NCBI GenBank assembly: GCA_037043015.1
Contig: CM073323.1
Coordinates: 4,154,001-4,218,000, forward strand
Direction: 5' to 3'
Length of the DNA stretch: 64,000 bases
Origin: Bryum argenteum
Taxonomy: Eukaryota > Streptophyta > Bryopsida > Bryales > Bryaceae
Shown here: positions 12,306-21,719 of the stretch, one piece after another
Layout: each line of letters opens with the position of its first letter
Position numbering within the stretch: the stretch's first letter is position 1
The notes under the pieces: model-generated
What the model saw: the letters and a program-made list of their open reading frames with translations, nothing else
What the model was told of the DNA's origin: nothing
Database searches by the model: none
Made by a program: the position numbers and the translations under genes

Positions 12306-13728
12306 TTAACCCTTAAACGCCCATGGGGTATGAAACGGGCACCCCAAAATTGGATCAGAGCATCTTTTGGACTTGGGCATCACGAATAGTGCACTTTTTG
12401 AACAAGGGCATCATGAATGCACCAATCAATGATGAGCTTGCAACCTCCTACAAGGTTATGTACAACCCCAACCTCGCTACCACAATCCTTTCAAAGCACA
12501 AAATCACTCATACAAATTGTGATTTGAATTGTAAAATTTCACTTTTTAAATGCATCACAAGAAGGTGACAAGTTTGACATCAAAATATAAGTGAAAAGTT
12601 GAGTACAGTGAGAACCACAGAGAAGGTTTTGTTGGAAGGTGACCCCTCGGGTCACCTCGGGCGTTTAAGGGGTTAAAATTTCAATATTTTACTTTAGTAT
12701 GGGAGTTGCTTTCAAGGTTCCATCTAAAAGGAAGGGTAAAAAGGCTTCTGTGATGCTTTTTCTTGACTTCAACAGCATGCCATTTATAGTAAGAAATATG
12801 AACAGGCTTGAGATGCGTCGGTTCCAAGGAGTGTGGAAATTACCTTAGTCTCCGGGGCGGTGGGTCTTGTAAAAGTTGGCTGCAGGAGACTCTTACGGTG
12901 AGCCTCAAATTAACCCTTAAGAGCATCGGCACTGTGACCCAACTGGTTGGACACACTATACATGCTTTTAAGGGCTCTTGAAATGAAGCGCGGCTCGCCA
13001 CAGTTACAGTCCCCCACCGTTGGCCTACTTTCAAGCTCAAAAGTAACGTGGCAGGTTGATTGCTGCTGGACCAGTGCGACTGTCAGGAGGGACACGTGCG
13101 TGGCTTTAGGTATTTCCTACACACAGAAGCTCAAAGGACGCTGCTTGAGTGGATGCAAAATTAGCATGCAGGTCTGTGTCAAATGGAGCGGAAACGGGAC
13201 ACGTAAAAAGAAGCCAAGGTACAACAAACTAGCGAGTTAACAAGGAGTTTCTCCCGAGCCCGCAATTCTTGTGACCGTTGCGCGGGTTCCGGTGGGGGGG
13301 CGTTTGGAGGCCGGGCCCGCAACAGAGCCTTCCGGCCCTGCTTTTGGAGCAGGGGTGCGAATGCTCTAAACGTCTAAGGTGACCCGAGGGGTCCTTTTCC
13401 AACAGAATCTCCTCTGTAGCTCTCAATGTACTCAACTTTTCACTTATATTTTGATGTCAAACTGGTCACCGTCTTGTGATACATTCAAAAAGTGAAATTT
13501 TAGAATTCAAATCACAATTTGTATGAGTGATTTTGTGCTTTGAAAGGAGTGTGGTAGGTAGGTTGGGGTTGTACATAACATTGTAGGAGGTTGCAAGTTC
13601 ATCATTGATTGGATCATTAATGATGCCCAAGTTCAAAAAGTGCATTATTCATGATGCTCAAGTCCAAAAGATGTTGTGATCTAATTTTGGGCTGCCCCAA
13701 TCCGTATAGCTAGACGTTTAAGGGTTAA
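12306..13728. mobile_element. TTAA-flanked fold-back element with 0.36-kb arms
   Basis: TTAACCCTTAAACGCCC at 12306 and its inverse (ACGTTTAAGGGTTAA type) at 13728 bound a structure with two long inverted arms, 12306-12676 and about 13366-13728. The left arm is itself closed by GGGCGTTTAAGGGGTTAA at 12676, so it may be a complete MITE. The ends resemble the P1 family (TTAA + CCCTTAAA). The arms read as two inverted copies of one MITE around a roughly 0.7-kb centre. No transposase frame is visible. Confidence 0.75.
12910..13370. mobile_element. Inner element with AGAGCATCGGCAC-type ends
   Basis: Starts TTAACCCTTAAGAGCATC and ends near GGGTGCGAATGCTCTAAAC, giving inverted ends around GAGCATtCGCAC. 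GC is higher than in the surroundings. It sits between the two arms of the fold-back element and looks like a separate non-autonomous insertion. Boundaries approximate. Confidence 0.5.
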
Positions 13729-13889
13729 TATTATTTGCATTTGATGGGTTTTTGTGATAAGGGACTTTGAGATTCAACTGATGTGGGAGTCTACTTTGGA
13801 GTTCGCCTATCCAAAAAATGGATGCTCAATTTCATGTTTGATTGCTTGCTCAAGAGAATACTAAATCAACTGTTCACCTTTGAATGGGC

Positions 13890-14682
13890 TTTTAGGTTAT
13901 CTTTACATTAGAAATGAAAATTCTTCGGCCAAACTTTGCTTGGGCCCTGAGAAGCCAATTCTTGAGAAGCCATGGTCTTTGGACGCGGTATGAAATGAAA
14001 GAGGGCCAAAGGTTCCCATTTGTAACTTTGTTTTTTAAAAAATGAACTCAAAATATACTAAGGGACGCTTTACATGAGGAGTTAAGCCATACATGGGGCC
14101 GAAGGGGTGAAAATCTTCTTAATGTGACTGGTACATTTTTTGAATTACAAGAAATGGACCAATCATATTGAGAGGATTTTAACTCCTAAATTTCCTTGAT
14201 GCAAAACGGTCCAAGTCACAAACTTTGACCTTCCTTTAGATTATGCTCAAAAACTCTCAGCATTAGCATTATTTAAAAGATTCAACCGTAAGATCTCAAA
14301 GATCACTTGACATTCTTCTCATATACCAAATTTGAACCGTTCATTCTTTCTCATTTGTGAAATTATAATGGTCAAACTTGGCTGAGTTTTTCTCCTGCGA
14401 GAACCTCCAAAACCCGTTTCGGGTTTTAAGGAAAGTTAGGGGTTAACCTTCTTGAGCTCCATGTATAGTTTGACTCTCCATGTAAAGCGTCTCTCAATAA
14501 TTGGTTGTGGGTTTTTACCTAATGACCCTCTCAATTTTCATTTAGGCCCACGTCATTCAAGTAGGCGTAACCACAATTTTGGGGTCTATTATCATTGTGC
14601 ACTTTTGTTGCCTCAGAGGGCAATAGTATTGTCCATGGTATTTTTTCCTCCTCTTGTCCTTTGGAATCAAATATATACTTAT
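13890..14682 (+). mobile_element. Left half of a MITE split by element copy 2
   Basis: Begins TTTACATTAGAAATGAAAATTC and is colinear with the intact MITE at 26537-26981: shared blocks include CTTGGGCC, GAGAAGCCAA, ATGAACTCA with ATATACTA, and TTGTGCACTTTTGTTGCC. The match stops abruptly at 14682, where the terminal repeat of element copy 2 starts. The expected other end (CTTTTCACTTCTAATAC) reappears near 26455-26480, beyond the right end of copy 2. About 400 bp (14063-14470, including repeat R1) is a further insertion inside this half. Confidence 0.65.
14195..14440 (-). repeat. Interspersed repeat R1, right (inverted) copy
   Basis: Inverted copy of 11885-12136. It ends AACCCGTTTCGGGTTTTAAG, then AGTTAGGGGTTAAC. 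It lies inside the left half of the split MITE. Confidence 0.8.
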
Positions 14683-14707
14683 AACACTCGATTCATTAAA
14701 AGTGCAC
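14683..14707 (+). repeat. Left terminal inverted repeat of element copy 2
   Basis: 25-bp end pairing with 26352-26376. A second GTGCAC site preceded by ATTAAAA lies 20 bp further in (14716-14729), so the end carries a doubled ATTAAAAGTGCAC motif. Confidence 0.8.
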
Positions 14708-15078
14708 GTGCCGTATTAAAAGTGCACATGTTGAAATTTGTAATTTGAAGAATATACAATCATATTTTACCTATAAAGTGCCAAATTGAATTACATAAAT
14801 TTTACAAATATTTGATCAGTTGTGTTTAATATTTGCATGTTTATAATGAAAAAATCATGCAGTTTCACATTCATTTGCATACATTCTAATTTATGCATTC
14901 AATGAAACAAAAAACACACAAGTTCATTGAATGATTGGTAAAAGATAAACTACACAAGATGGAAGTTTTGATTATAATAATTTGATAACAACATTTTGCA
15001 TTGAAAAGTCAAGCAATGTTTGTCATCTATATACCAAGGCATCTTCCTCTAACAAGGTCGCGGTTTCTATCTATCTAT

Positions 15079-17991
15079 TTACCTATCAAAATATCCTACA
15101 TGCTGCCACTCTATTGCCTCCAAATGATGATACATTGAATTTTTCAGATCATTGGGGATCTTTATCTCTTTTTCTGTGCGTGTTCCCAATACACTTGTTA
15201 CATTATTTGTCCCAACGGTATTCTTCCAAGCACCAAAGATTGATTTGATTGGCACAAAATCATTACATTCCCTTGATGGCTCCCACATCCGCTCTATGCA
15301 GTTTTGATACCGTTTGAAGAATTTTCCTACATCGTCCTTCAATCCAAGAGGCATTTTTGGTTGGTACCACAAAACTTCAGCTTCACCATCAGAAGTTGTT
15401 TGTGCAACTGTTTTCAATACCTTCCCTATAAAAAAGGGAATACCACTATCCATATCTTCATCACTAGTTTCCATTGCAACAAACATCCCGATTTCAACTT
15501 CCTTATGGGGATCCAATGTTACAATTGCATTTGTTGCACTACCTAGGGCATGCGTCCTCGTCGCATTGGTTTGACTTTGACGTTGTTCTCTCCCTCGTTC
15601 ACGACTTTGGCCCACTTTGCGCACTCTATGATTCTTGGGCATCTGGGATCGCGGTCCAAAATAATCTGTAACCAAACCTGGAGGGAGAGATTGAAGAACA
15701 TTGGAGATTGCATAATCATGTCCATTTCTATCATATCTTAGCGCATCATTTGGGTGAATGTCATCGTATACATGTGGCCAAAATGGCATATTCCTCTCTT
15801 CCGTCCTATCTTTCAAAGGAAACTCATGCATATATGTTATAAGTTTTGAAGTTTCTTCAACCGCTCGAAAACTCTTTTCTACATTTATATGGCGAGCAAT
15901 ATGCCTTTCTTTCAATAATATGAAATCCTCCAATGCTCGCAATTCCCTTCCATCTGGTTCCGCAATGCTTGCTAAATCAACTTGAGAATTGATACTAGGA
16001 ATTCTTTGGAGACATTCATGTCCATGCTCTGGTTTCCAAGCTGGGGACCTCGAGTATGGTTTATACTGAACATGTGGCTTATTGTTATTCATGTAGAAAC
16101 GAAAGTGATGCGGTTGACTGATGCCAACAAATGCATCCGTTCTCAAATATGGCGTAATAAACTTCTTCCAATCCCTAATGTGTTCCAAATGCTCAACATG
16201 AATAAAAGGTTCAGTATGTGTTGGACGCTCACGAATTTTCTCTAATAGCTCCGGAAGGGAATCAATATCTTCATGTTTTAATGCAGAGGAGATGAAACTA
16301 AACCGTTGATCAATGTCTTCGTGCGTGTGACCTACAATTAAAAATGACAACTGGATTTCTTTGAAAAATCCTAACGCCACCAATGTTGCACATAATCCGA
16401 GTACGTACACATTCTTGTTCTCTCTCCCACAATTGTCTGCTTGAATGCGAAGGATAGGAGCTAATTTCCCTTTTCGTCGTTTCACATCTTGCAATACCTT
16501 CACGATTGATGTAACAACCTGGTTGCTGTCATGTTTGTGATGTGCATCAATCCAAACATGGCAATATAATCCAATCCCGTGTACTAGAACTCCACAGAGA
16601 TGAGTCTTTACAAACCGAGACTCTATTCCTTTCACACTTTGCTTGATTTTCGGCACGTAGGTTGTGTTTTGGTCCATACCATCTATAATAATACTCATAC
16701 AATCATCAGGAGTTTCGATTGCAGCTTCTCTGGCTCGACTATAATCCTTTCGCTCTTCCACGCTTAAATCCAAGTGTAGACGATAGGCAGCGTCTCCTGC
16801 ATTCTTCATTGCTTCATTGGGCATAGATTTTCTTGCTTCTTTATATTCCCAACAATGTTGACATTTTGAAAATCTAGATTCAGATGGAACATGTACATTT
16901 GTAAATTCTCTTCGCCACATCTTCGAAAACGTAGAGAACCCAATTTGATTCTCTCCTATCTTTGAGAGCGAGGAATTCACAACCGTCCAAACTTCGCGAC
17001 GGCGCACACTCATTGGTAAACAAATCACCGGAACAACTGCTTCATCACACACACGACGGACTTGTCGATGCGGTTGAGTTTCTCCCAAAGCTTTTATATA
17101 TGATTCAAATTTAGCTCTTGCCATTGATATATGTGGTGATTCCCTCCGATTGCTTGTGTTACCATGAACGGGATTGTACAAGTCTTTCTCTCGGATCTCG
17201 GATATAACAGTATTTAATCTCCTTAAAGAATAACCAACTCCCAAAGCAAAACAAGCGTTGCAAACAATGTGTCCACAAATCTTGGTCTCAAATTTATATT
17301 TGTCTTGCATATTTTCCCTTGCAACCATAAAAGCCCGTAATGTAATCACCAACCAGGAAGCTCGATGCTTGTAATCTTTGCTTCTCCAAGCTTCATACCT
17401 CAAAGATAACAAATCAAAGGCATTGATTTGTTGTAAACATCTTTTGGAACAAACTCTTTTACTTTTAGCATCCATAACTGCAGTCAAGGTAACTTTATCT
17501 TTCCTTCTGACTCCAATGACCCGGGGACCCGTAGGTGGTTTTCGATTCCGAATCTTTGGTATATACGTACGCCTTGGAGAAGATGTTGGCAATCCATCCA
17601 TTGACTGAAATGCAGGCAAATCATCCATTGTATGAATTATAGCCGAACTTCGTGGAGTGTTGTTACTCCCAACTCCACTTGTATTTCCTAAAGATCCTTG
17701 GGATGAAAGAGGCGATTGAGTTGAGTTTCCTATAGACACATGTAAATCACCTTGTGTCAATTTTTGAATATTGTTCCGAGGCCAACAAATGATTTTGTCC
17801 AAACACTCTCCCATTTTACACATGTATAATTCATACACATGTGCATTTTCATCTTCAACACTTTTTATGTAGATTACTTCATCGGTTGCACGTAAAGGCC
17901 GACCTCCAATAATGCATCCCACGGGCATTTTTCTAATTACCCCTGTAGCAACTACAATCCCATATATGTTAAGGAGAGCCACGTCCATCAT
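15079..17991 (-). CDS. Gene A, element copy 2: putative DDE/RNase H-like transposase, zinc-cluster, DUF7869-like
   Basis: Intact 970-codon single-exon frame with ATG (two in a row at 17991). Residues 1-80 form an N-terminal domain; 95-165 are Ser/Pro-rich then basic. Cysteines at about 181/185 (CSKRC), 239/244/247 (CGHIVCNAC) and 377/380 (CQHC) could bind zinc. The core, about 430-565, holds IIIDGMDQNTT (Asp 437/440), IQADNCGRENKN (Asp 519) and VGHTHEDIDQRFS (Glu 558, Asp 559/561). This spacing of acidic residues on hydrophobic strands fits an RNase H-like DDE/DDD nuclease and recalls the DNCGGQNKN...GHS/GHTHEDID pattern of DUF7869-type proteins. It is the only fully open gene of the element and is divergent from gene B. 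Transposase activity is inferred; homology to copy 1 is seen. The family assignment is from memory of motifs, not a search. Confidence 0.8.
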   Translation of the reverse strand: MMDVALLNIYGIVVATGVIRKMPVGCIIGGRPLRATDEVIYIKSVEDENAHVYELYMCKMGECLDKIICWPRNNIQKLTQGDLHVSIGNSTQSPLSSQGSLGNTSGVGSNNTPRSSAIIHTMDDLPAFQSMDGLPTSSPRRTYIPKIRNRKPPTGPRVIGVRRKDKVTLTAVMDAKSKRVCSKRCLQQINAFDLLSLRYEAWRSKDYKHRASWLVITLRAFMVARENMQDKYKFETKICGHIVCNACFALGVGYSLRRLNTVISEIREKDLYNPVHGNTSNRRESPHISMARAKFESYIKALGETQPHRQVRRVCDEAVVPVICLPMSVRRREVWTVVNSSLSKIGENQIGFSTFSKMWRREFTNVHVPSESRFSKCQHCWEYKEARKSMPNEAMKNAGDAAYRLHLDLSVEERKDYSRAREAAIETPDDCMSIIIDGMDQNTTYVPKIKQSVKGIESRFVKTHLCGVLVHGIGLYCHVWIDAHHKHDSNQVVTSIVKVLQDVKRRKGKLAPILRIQADNCGRENKNVYVLGLCATLVALGFFKEIQLSFLIVGHTHEDIDQRFSFISSALKHEDIDSLPELLEKIRERPTHTEPFIHVEHLEHIRDWKKFITPYLRTDAFVGISQPHHFRFYMNNNKPHVQYKPYSRSPAWKPEHGHECLQRIPSINSQVDLASIAEPDGRELRALEDFILLKERHIARHINVEKSFRAVEETSKLITYMHEFPLKDRTEERNMPFWPHVYDDIHPNDALRYDRNGHDYAISNVLQSLPPGLVTDYFGPRSQMPKNHRVRKVGQSRERGREQRQSQTNATRTHALGSATNAIVTLDPHKEVEIGMFVAMETSDEDMDSGIPFFIGKVLKTVAQTTSDGEAEVLWYQPKMPLGLKDDVGKFFKRYQNCIERMWEPSRECNDFVPIKSIFGAWKNTVGTNNVTSVLGTRTEKEIKIPNDLKNSMYHHLEAIEWQHVGYFDR

Positions 17992-18234
17992 CTTTTTCCA
18001 ATTAATTTTAAAGGATGTCGTCGGAATGACCCTTTGTCTCTAATTTCAAATACCTCTGCAATTTCTCAAATCGGGCCTTTTACTACTCCATATTCGAGTA
18101 CTCATATTTGTTGAAATGCATAAAATATCCTGTTATCCACCAAATAAAGGATTAAATAACATTACAACATACTTGTAAACACCAACAAATTCTTTTGCAA
18201 TAAACCAATTTTGAAAGGAGTGCAAATTATAAAG

Positions 18235-18920
18235 AGATGTGCCCACCCCCTCCCTTTGGTTAAACAAATCAAGTGCAAATTTTAAAGGAGGGTGGGCATG
18301 TTTCCACCCCCTTTAAATTCCAAAAAATAAAGTCAGAAATTTTAATGGGGGGTGGGCATGTTTCCACCCCCCTTCAAATTCCAAAAAACAAATGTGTAAA
18401 TTTTAATGGGGGGTGGGCATGTTTCCACCCCCCTTCAAATTTTAAAAAACAAATGTGCAAATTTTAATGGGTGGTGGGCACGTTTCCACCCCCTTTCAAA
18501 TTTTCAAAAACAAATGTGTAAATTTTAATGGGGGGTGGACATGTTTCCACCCCCCTTTAAGTGTAAAAAAAAAGTGTAAATTTTAAAGGGGGGTGGGCAT
18601 GTTTCCACCTCCCTTCAAATTTCAAAAAACATATGTGTAAATTTTAATGGGAGGCGGGCAATAGTATTACAAACTTAGTGATGTTACTTACTTTTGAAGT
18701 CCCCATTATAAAGAATTCATGCATATGTTACTATCGCCTCTCCTTTTCAATGAAGGAAATCAAGTGCAAATTTTAAAAGAGGGTGGGCATGTTTCCACCC
18801 CCCCCTCTTTTGATTAAAAAGAATCATATGCAAGTTCTAAGAGGAGGTGGGTATGTTCCCACCCTCTTAAAATTAATTATAATTTTGTGAAAATTTTAAT
18901 AGAAAGTGGACATGTTCCCC
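18235..18920. repeat. Tandem array 1 of GGGGTGGGCATG palindromes
   Basis: About nine units of roughly 57-60 bp. Each has GTGCAAATTTTAA, then GGGGGTGGGCATG, then TTTCCACCCCC, then an A-rich spacer. The core is an imperfect inverted repeat (GGGGTGG...CCACCCC). The last units (18770-18920) decay progressively. It lies 240 bp upstream of gene A's start codon. Confidence 0.9.
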
Positions 18921-19439
18921 ACTCTAAAGCTCTTATATATTTAATTCATAGTTTAGAAGAGGTTGGAGACATTTTACCCTCTTTAATTACTATAATTAAG
19001 TAGAAAATCTAATTGTAGAATCTCAAATTTAACATGATCAACTTACATACTAAATTTCAACGGTTGATTCTTCTTCATTTGTGAGATCATAATGGTCAAA
19101 ATAGGCTGAATTTTCATTCTACGAGAACAAACAGAACCCATTTCCAGTTTTAATAAAAGGTATGGGTTACATTTATTTTAGAGATATAGAAGAATAAATA
19201 TATGCCCGTTCTTTGAAATTGAACTATAATTTTGAAAAATTTAGAGATTAAATGTATGACTCACCTCTGTTTGTCGAAGATGTCATGTAGTTCAATACAA
19301 TATCTGAAAGCTTGTCACATCATGCTTAAAATCGTCACTCCACAGTAGAAAAGAGGAATGGGAGGGTTGACAACTTGCCTTTATATATGGTGGACCTTGG
19401 ACGGCTCCTTTTCATTAGTAGCCGCAATTTATTAGGTTA

Positions 19440-19790
19440 ATTCAAATTAACTGAACCCTAATAGGTTTAGGTTACCCTCCCAAACTCACGCCGTGCTTTC
19501 GACACTTTCTTCTCTCGATCGATCGACCCAGAAACGAGATTTTAGGGTTTCGTGTGCACTTGCGCGCAACGCTGACCTCGCTTGGATTCAGATGCAACCC
19601 TAACTGTTTGCAATCGTTTGACGAAGATGGAACGGCAGCGGATTTTCTGCGTCAGATCAATTTAGATGATGAGAACGGTGATGAGGACTTGCGAGCTGAT
19701 TTCTCCTGCCCTTACTGCTTCAAAGAGTTCGACATTACTGCCCTTTGCTCACATCTCGAGGAGGAGCATTGTTTTGAATCTAGGGCTGCT
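19440..19790 (+). pseudogene. Captured Di19-type zinc-finger first exon
   Basis: The open frame from about 19545 encodes DLRADFSCPYCFKEFDITAL followed by CSHLEEEH. This matches the start of the plant Di19 zinc-binding domain (C-x2-C...H-x4-H, preceded by an acidic segment). It ends at a good splice donor, GCT|GTAAGT, at 19790/19791. The next Di19 exon, which should start VCPVC, is not found downstream, and no in-frame ATG precedes the domain. Upstream are AACCCTAA and TTTAGGGTTT motifs typical of plant gene 5' regions. It therefore looks like a gene fragment (5' region, exon 1, some intron) carried inside the transposon. Di19 proteins are nuclear drought/stress-linked regulators; this fragment is unlikely to make one. 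Confidence 0.65.
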
Positions 19791-20104
19791 GTAAGTTTTT
19801 CTATCACATTCTTTGTCTGATGTCTCTCTATCGAAGTGGTGTTGGTTACTTTGTTTCTATTAAATTCCGTAAGTTAATGCCATTGTCAGGAGACCAGTTC
19901 TTTTACAGCTACTTCGAGACTCCCACGGCATCTGCTTTTATTGCTTGGAAGTTCATGTTAACCTCCCATTCCTGATTGTAATCAATCTGTTGACTTAACA
20001 CTGCCTGGTTCTTTCAACTTTAGATGGTGAATCTCCCCAGTGCTTTCATCCCCCTAAAACTTCTGCTCAACTGGTGGTGTGATCAAGACAGTTTGATAGT
20101 ATAG

Positions 20105-21590
20105 AATGCCCACCCTCTAAATCAATTTTTTTTCTTCACTTTTGAAGAGGGTGAGCACATGCCCACCCTCTTAATCAATTTTTTTTCTTCACTTCTGAAG
20201 AGGGTGAGCACATGCCCACTCCCTCCTTTCAATTAAGTCTTTATCGTCACATTAGAAGGGGGTGGGCACATACCCACCCCCTTCTTCAAGTTCAAATTTT
20301 TCTTATGATGATGTGATGTGATGTAGGGATGTTGTTTGTGATGTGCAGAGCAATTAAAACTTGAGTGATGCAAAACTTGGGAAGGACTTTCAAGCGAAGC
20401 TTACTGATTTTGGAAGCAGGCTTATTGATTTTTAAGTTAAGCCTAGTGATGTTCAAGCAGGGTTAGTTCTTTCACCATTTGCAAGTGATTCTTGGTTCTT
20501 TCACCATGTTCCTACATCATTTTAAAGTGCATCTCGGTTCTTATAAGTTTGAGATGGGGTGGGCACATGCCCACCCTCTTCATCAAGGTCAAATTTTTCG
20601 TAGAAGTTTGGAATGGGGTGGACACATGCCCACCCTCTTAATCAATTTTTTTTCTTCACTTTTGAAGAGGGTGAGCACATGCCCACCCTCTGAATCAATT
20701 TTTTTTCTTCACTTTTGAAGAGGGTGAGCACATGCTCACCCTCTGAATCAAATTTTTTTTTCTTCACTTTTGAAGAGGGTGAGCACATGCTCACCCTCTG
20801 AATCAATTTTTTGTTCTTCACTTTTGAAGAGGGTGAGCACATGCCCACCCTCTTAATCAATTTTTTTTCTTCACTTCTGAAGAGGGTGAGCACATGCCCA
20901 CTCCCTCCTTTCAATTAAGTTTTTATCGTCACATTAGAAGGGGGTGGGCACATACCCACCCCCTTCTTCAAGTTCAAATTTTTCTTATGATGATGTGATG
21001 TGATGTAGGGATGTTGTTTGTGATGTGCAGAGCAATTAAAACTTGAGTGATGCAAAACTTGGGAAGGACTTTCAAGCGAAGCTTACTGATTTTGGAAGCA
21101 GGCTTATTGATTTTTAAGTTAAGCCTAGTGATGTTCAAGCAGGGTTAGTTCTTTCACCATTTGCAAGTGATTCTTGGTTCTTTCACCATGTTCCTACATC
21201 ATTTTAAAGTGCATCTCGGTTCTTATAAGTTTGAGATGGGGTGGGCACATGCCCACCCTCTTCATCAAGGTCAAATTTTTCGTAGAAGTTTGGAATGGGG
21301 TGGACACATGCCCACCCTCTTAATCAATTTTTTTTCTTCACTTTTGAAGAGGTCGAGCACATGCCCACCCCCTCCTTTCAATTAAGTTTTTATCGTCACA
21401 TTAGAAGGGGGTGGGTACATACCCACCCCCTTCTTCAAGGTCAAAATTTTCTTATAAGTTTGGAATTGAATTTCTTATTGTCACATGGAAAGGGGGTGTG
21501 CACATGCCCACTGCCTTCATCAATTTATTTTTTTCTTCACTTTTGCAGGGGTAAGCACATGCCGACATGCCTACACCCAATTTGTCTCTG
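20105..21590. repeat. Tandem array 2 of GGGTGAGCACATGCCCACCC palindromes, with a 682-bp duplication
   Basis: Many units of about 60 bp. Each has TTTTGAAGAGGGTGAGCAC, then ATGCCCACCCTC, then a T-rich spacer. The core GGTGGGCACATGCCCACC is palindromic. A larger segment recurs 682 bp downstream nearly unchanged (for example 20191 and 20873; 20479 and 21161), a recent tandem duplication. The array ends about 130 bp before gene B's first ATG. Confidence 0.9.
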
Positions 21591-21719
21591 AGCTTTAGAA
21601 AACGGGTAGTATCTGTTTTGCTATAATAATGAATAAATATGGATCGAATTTGTATGTCCTAAAATTTCATGTGGCATGTGTCTTTGGCAGGTGGAATGTA
21701 AATTGGAGATATTGGAAAT

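Larger units (their letters stand above)
17992..21719. other. Divergent spacer of element copy 2
   Basis: 3.7 kb between gene A and gene B. It contains two palindrome arrays, a partial R1 repeat (19015-19150) and a captured Di19 exon. Both element genes must have their promoters here. Nothing else coding is supported. Confidence 0.7.

Noticed and set aside
18270-18660. Regularly spaced repeats resembling a CRISPR array
   Set aside because: Spacers between the palindromic cores are themselves repeats, not unique, and the context is a plant transposon.
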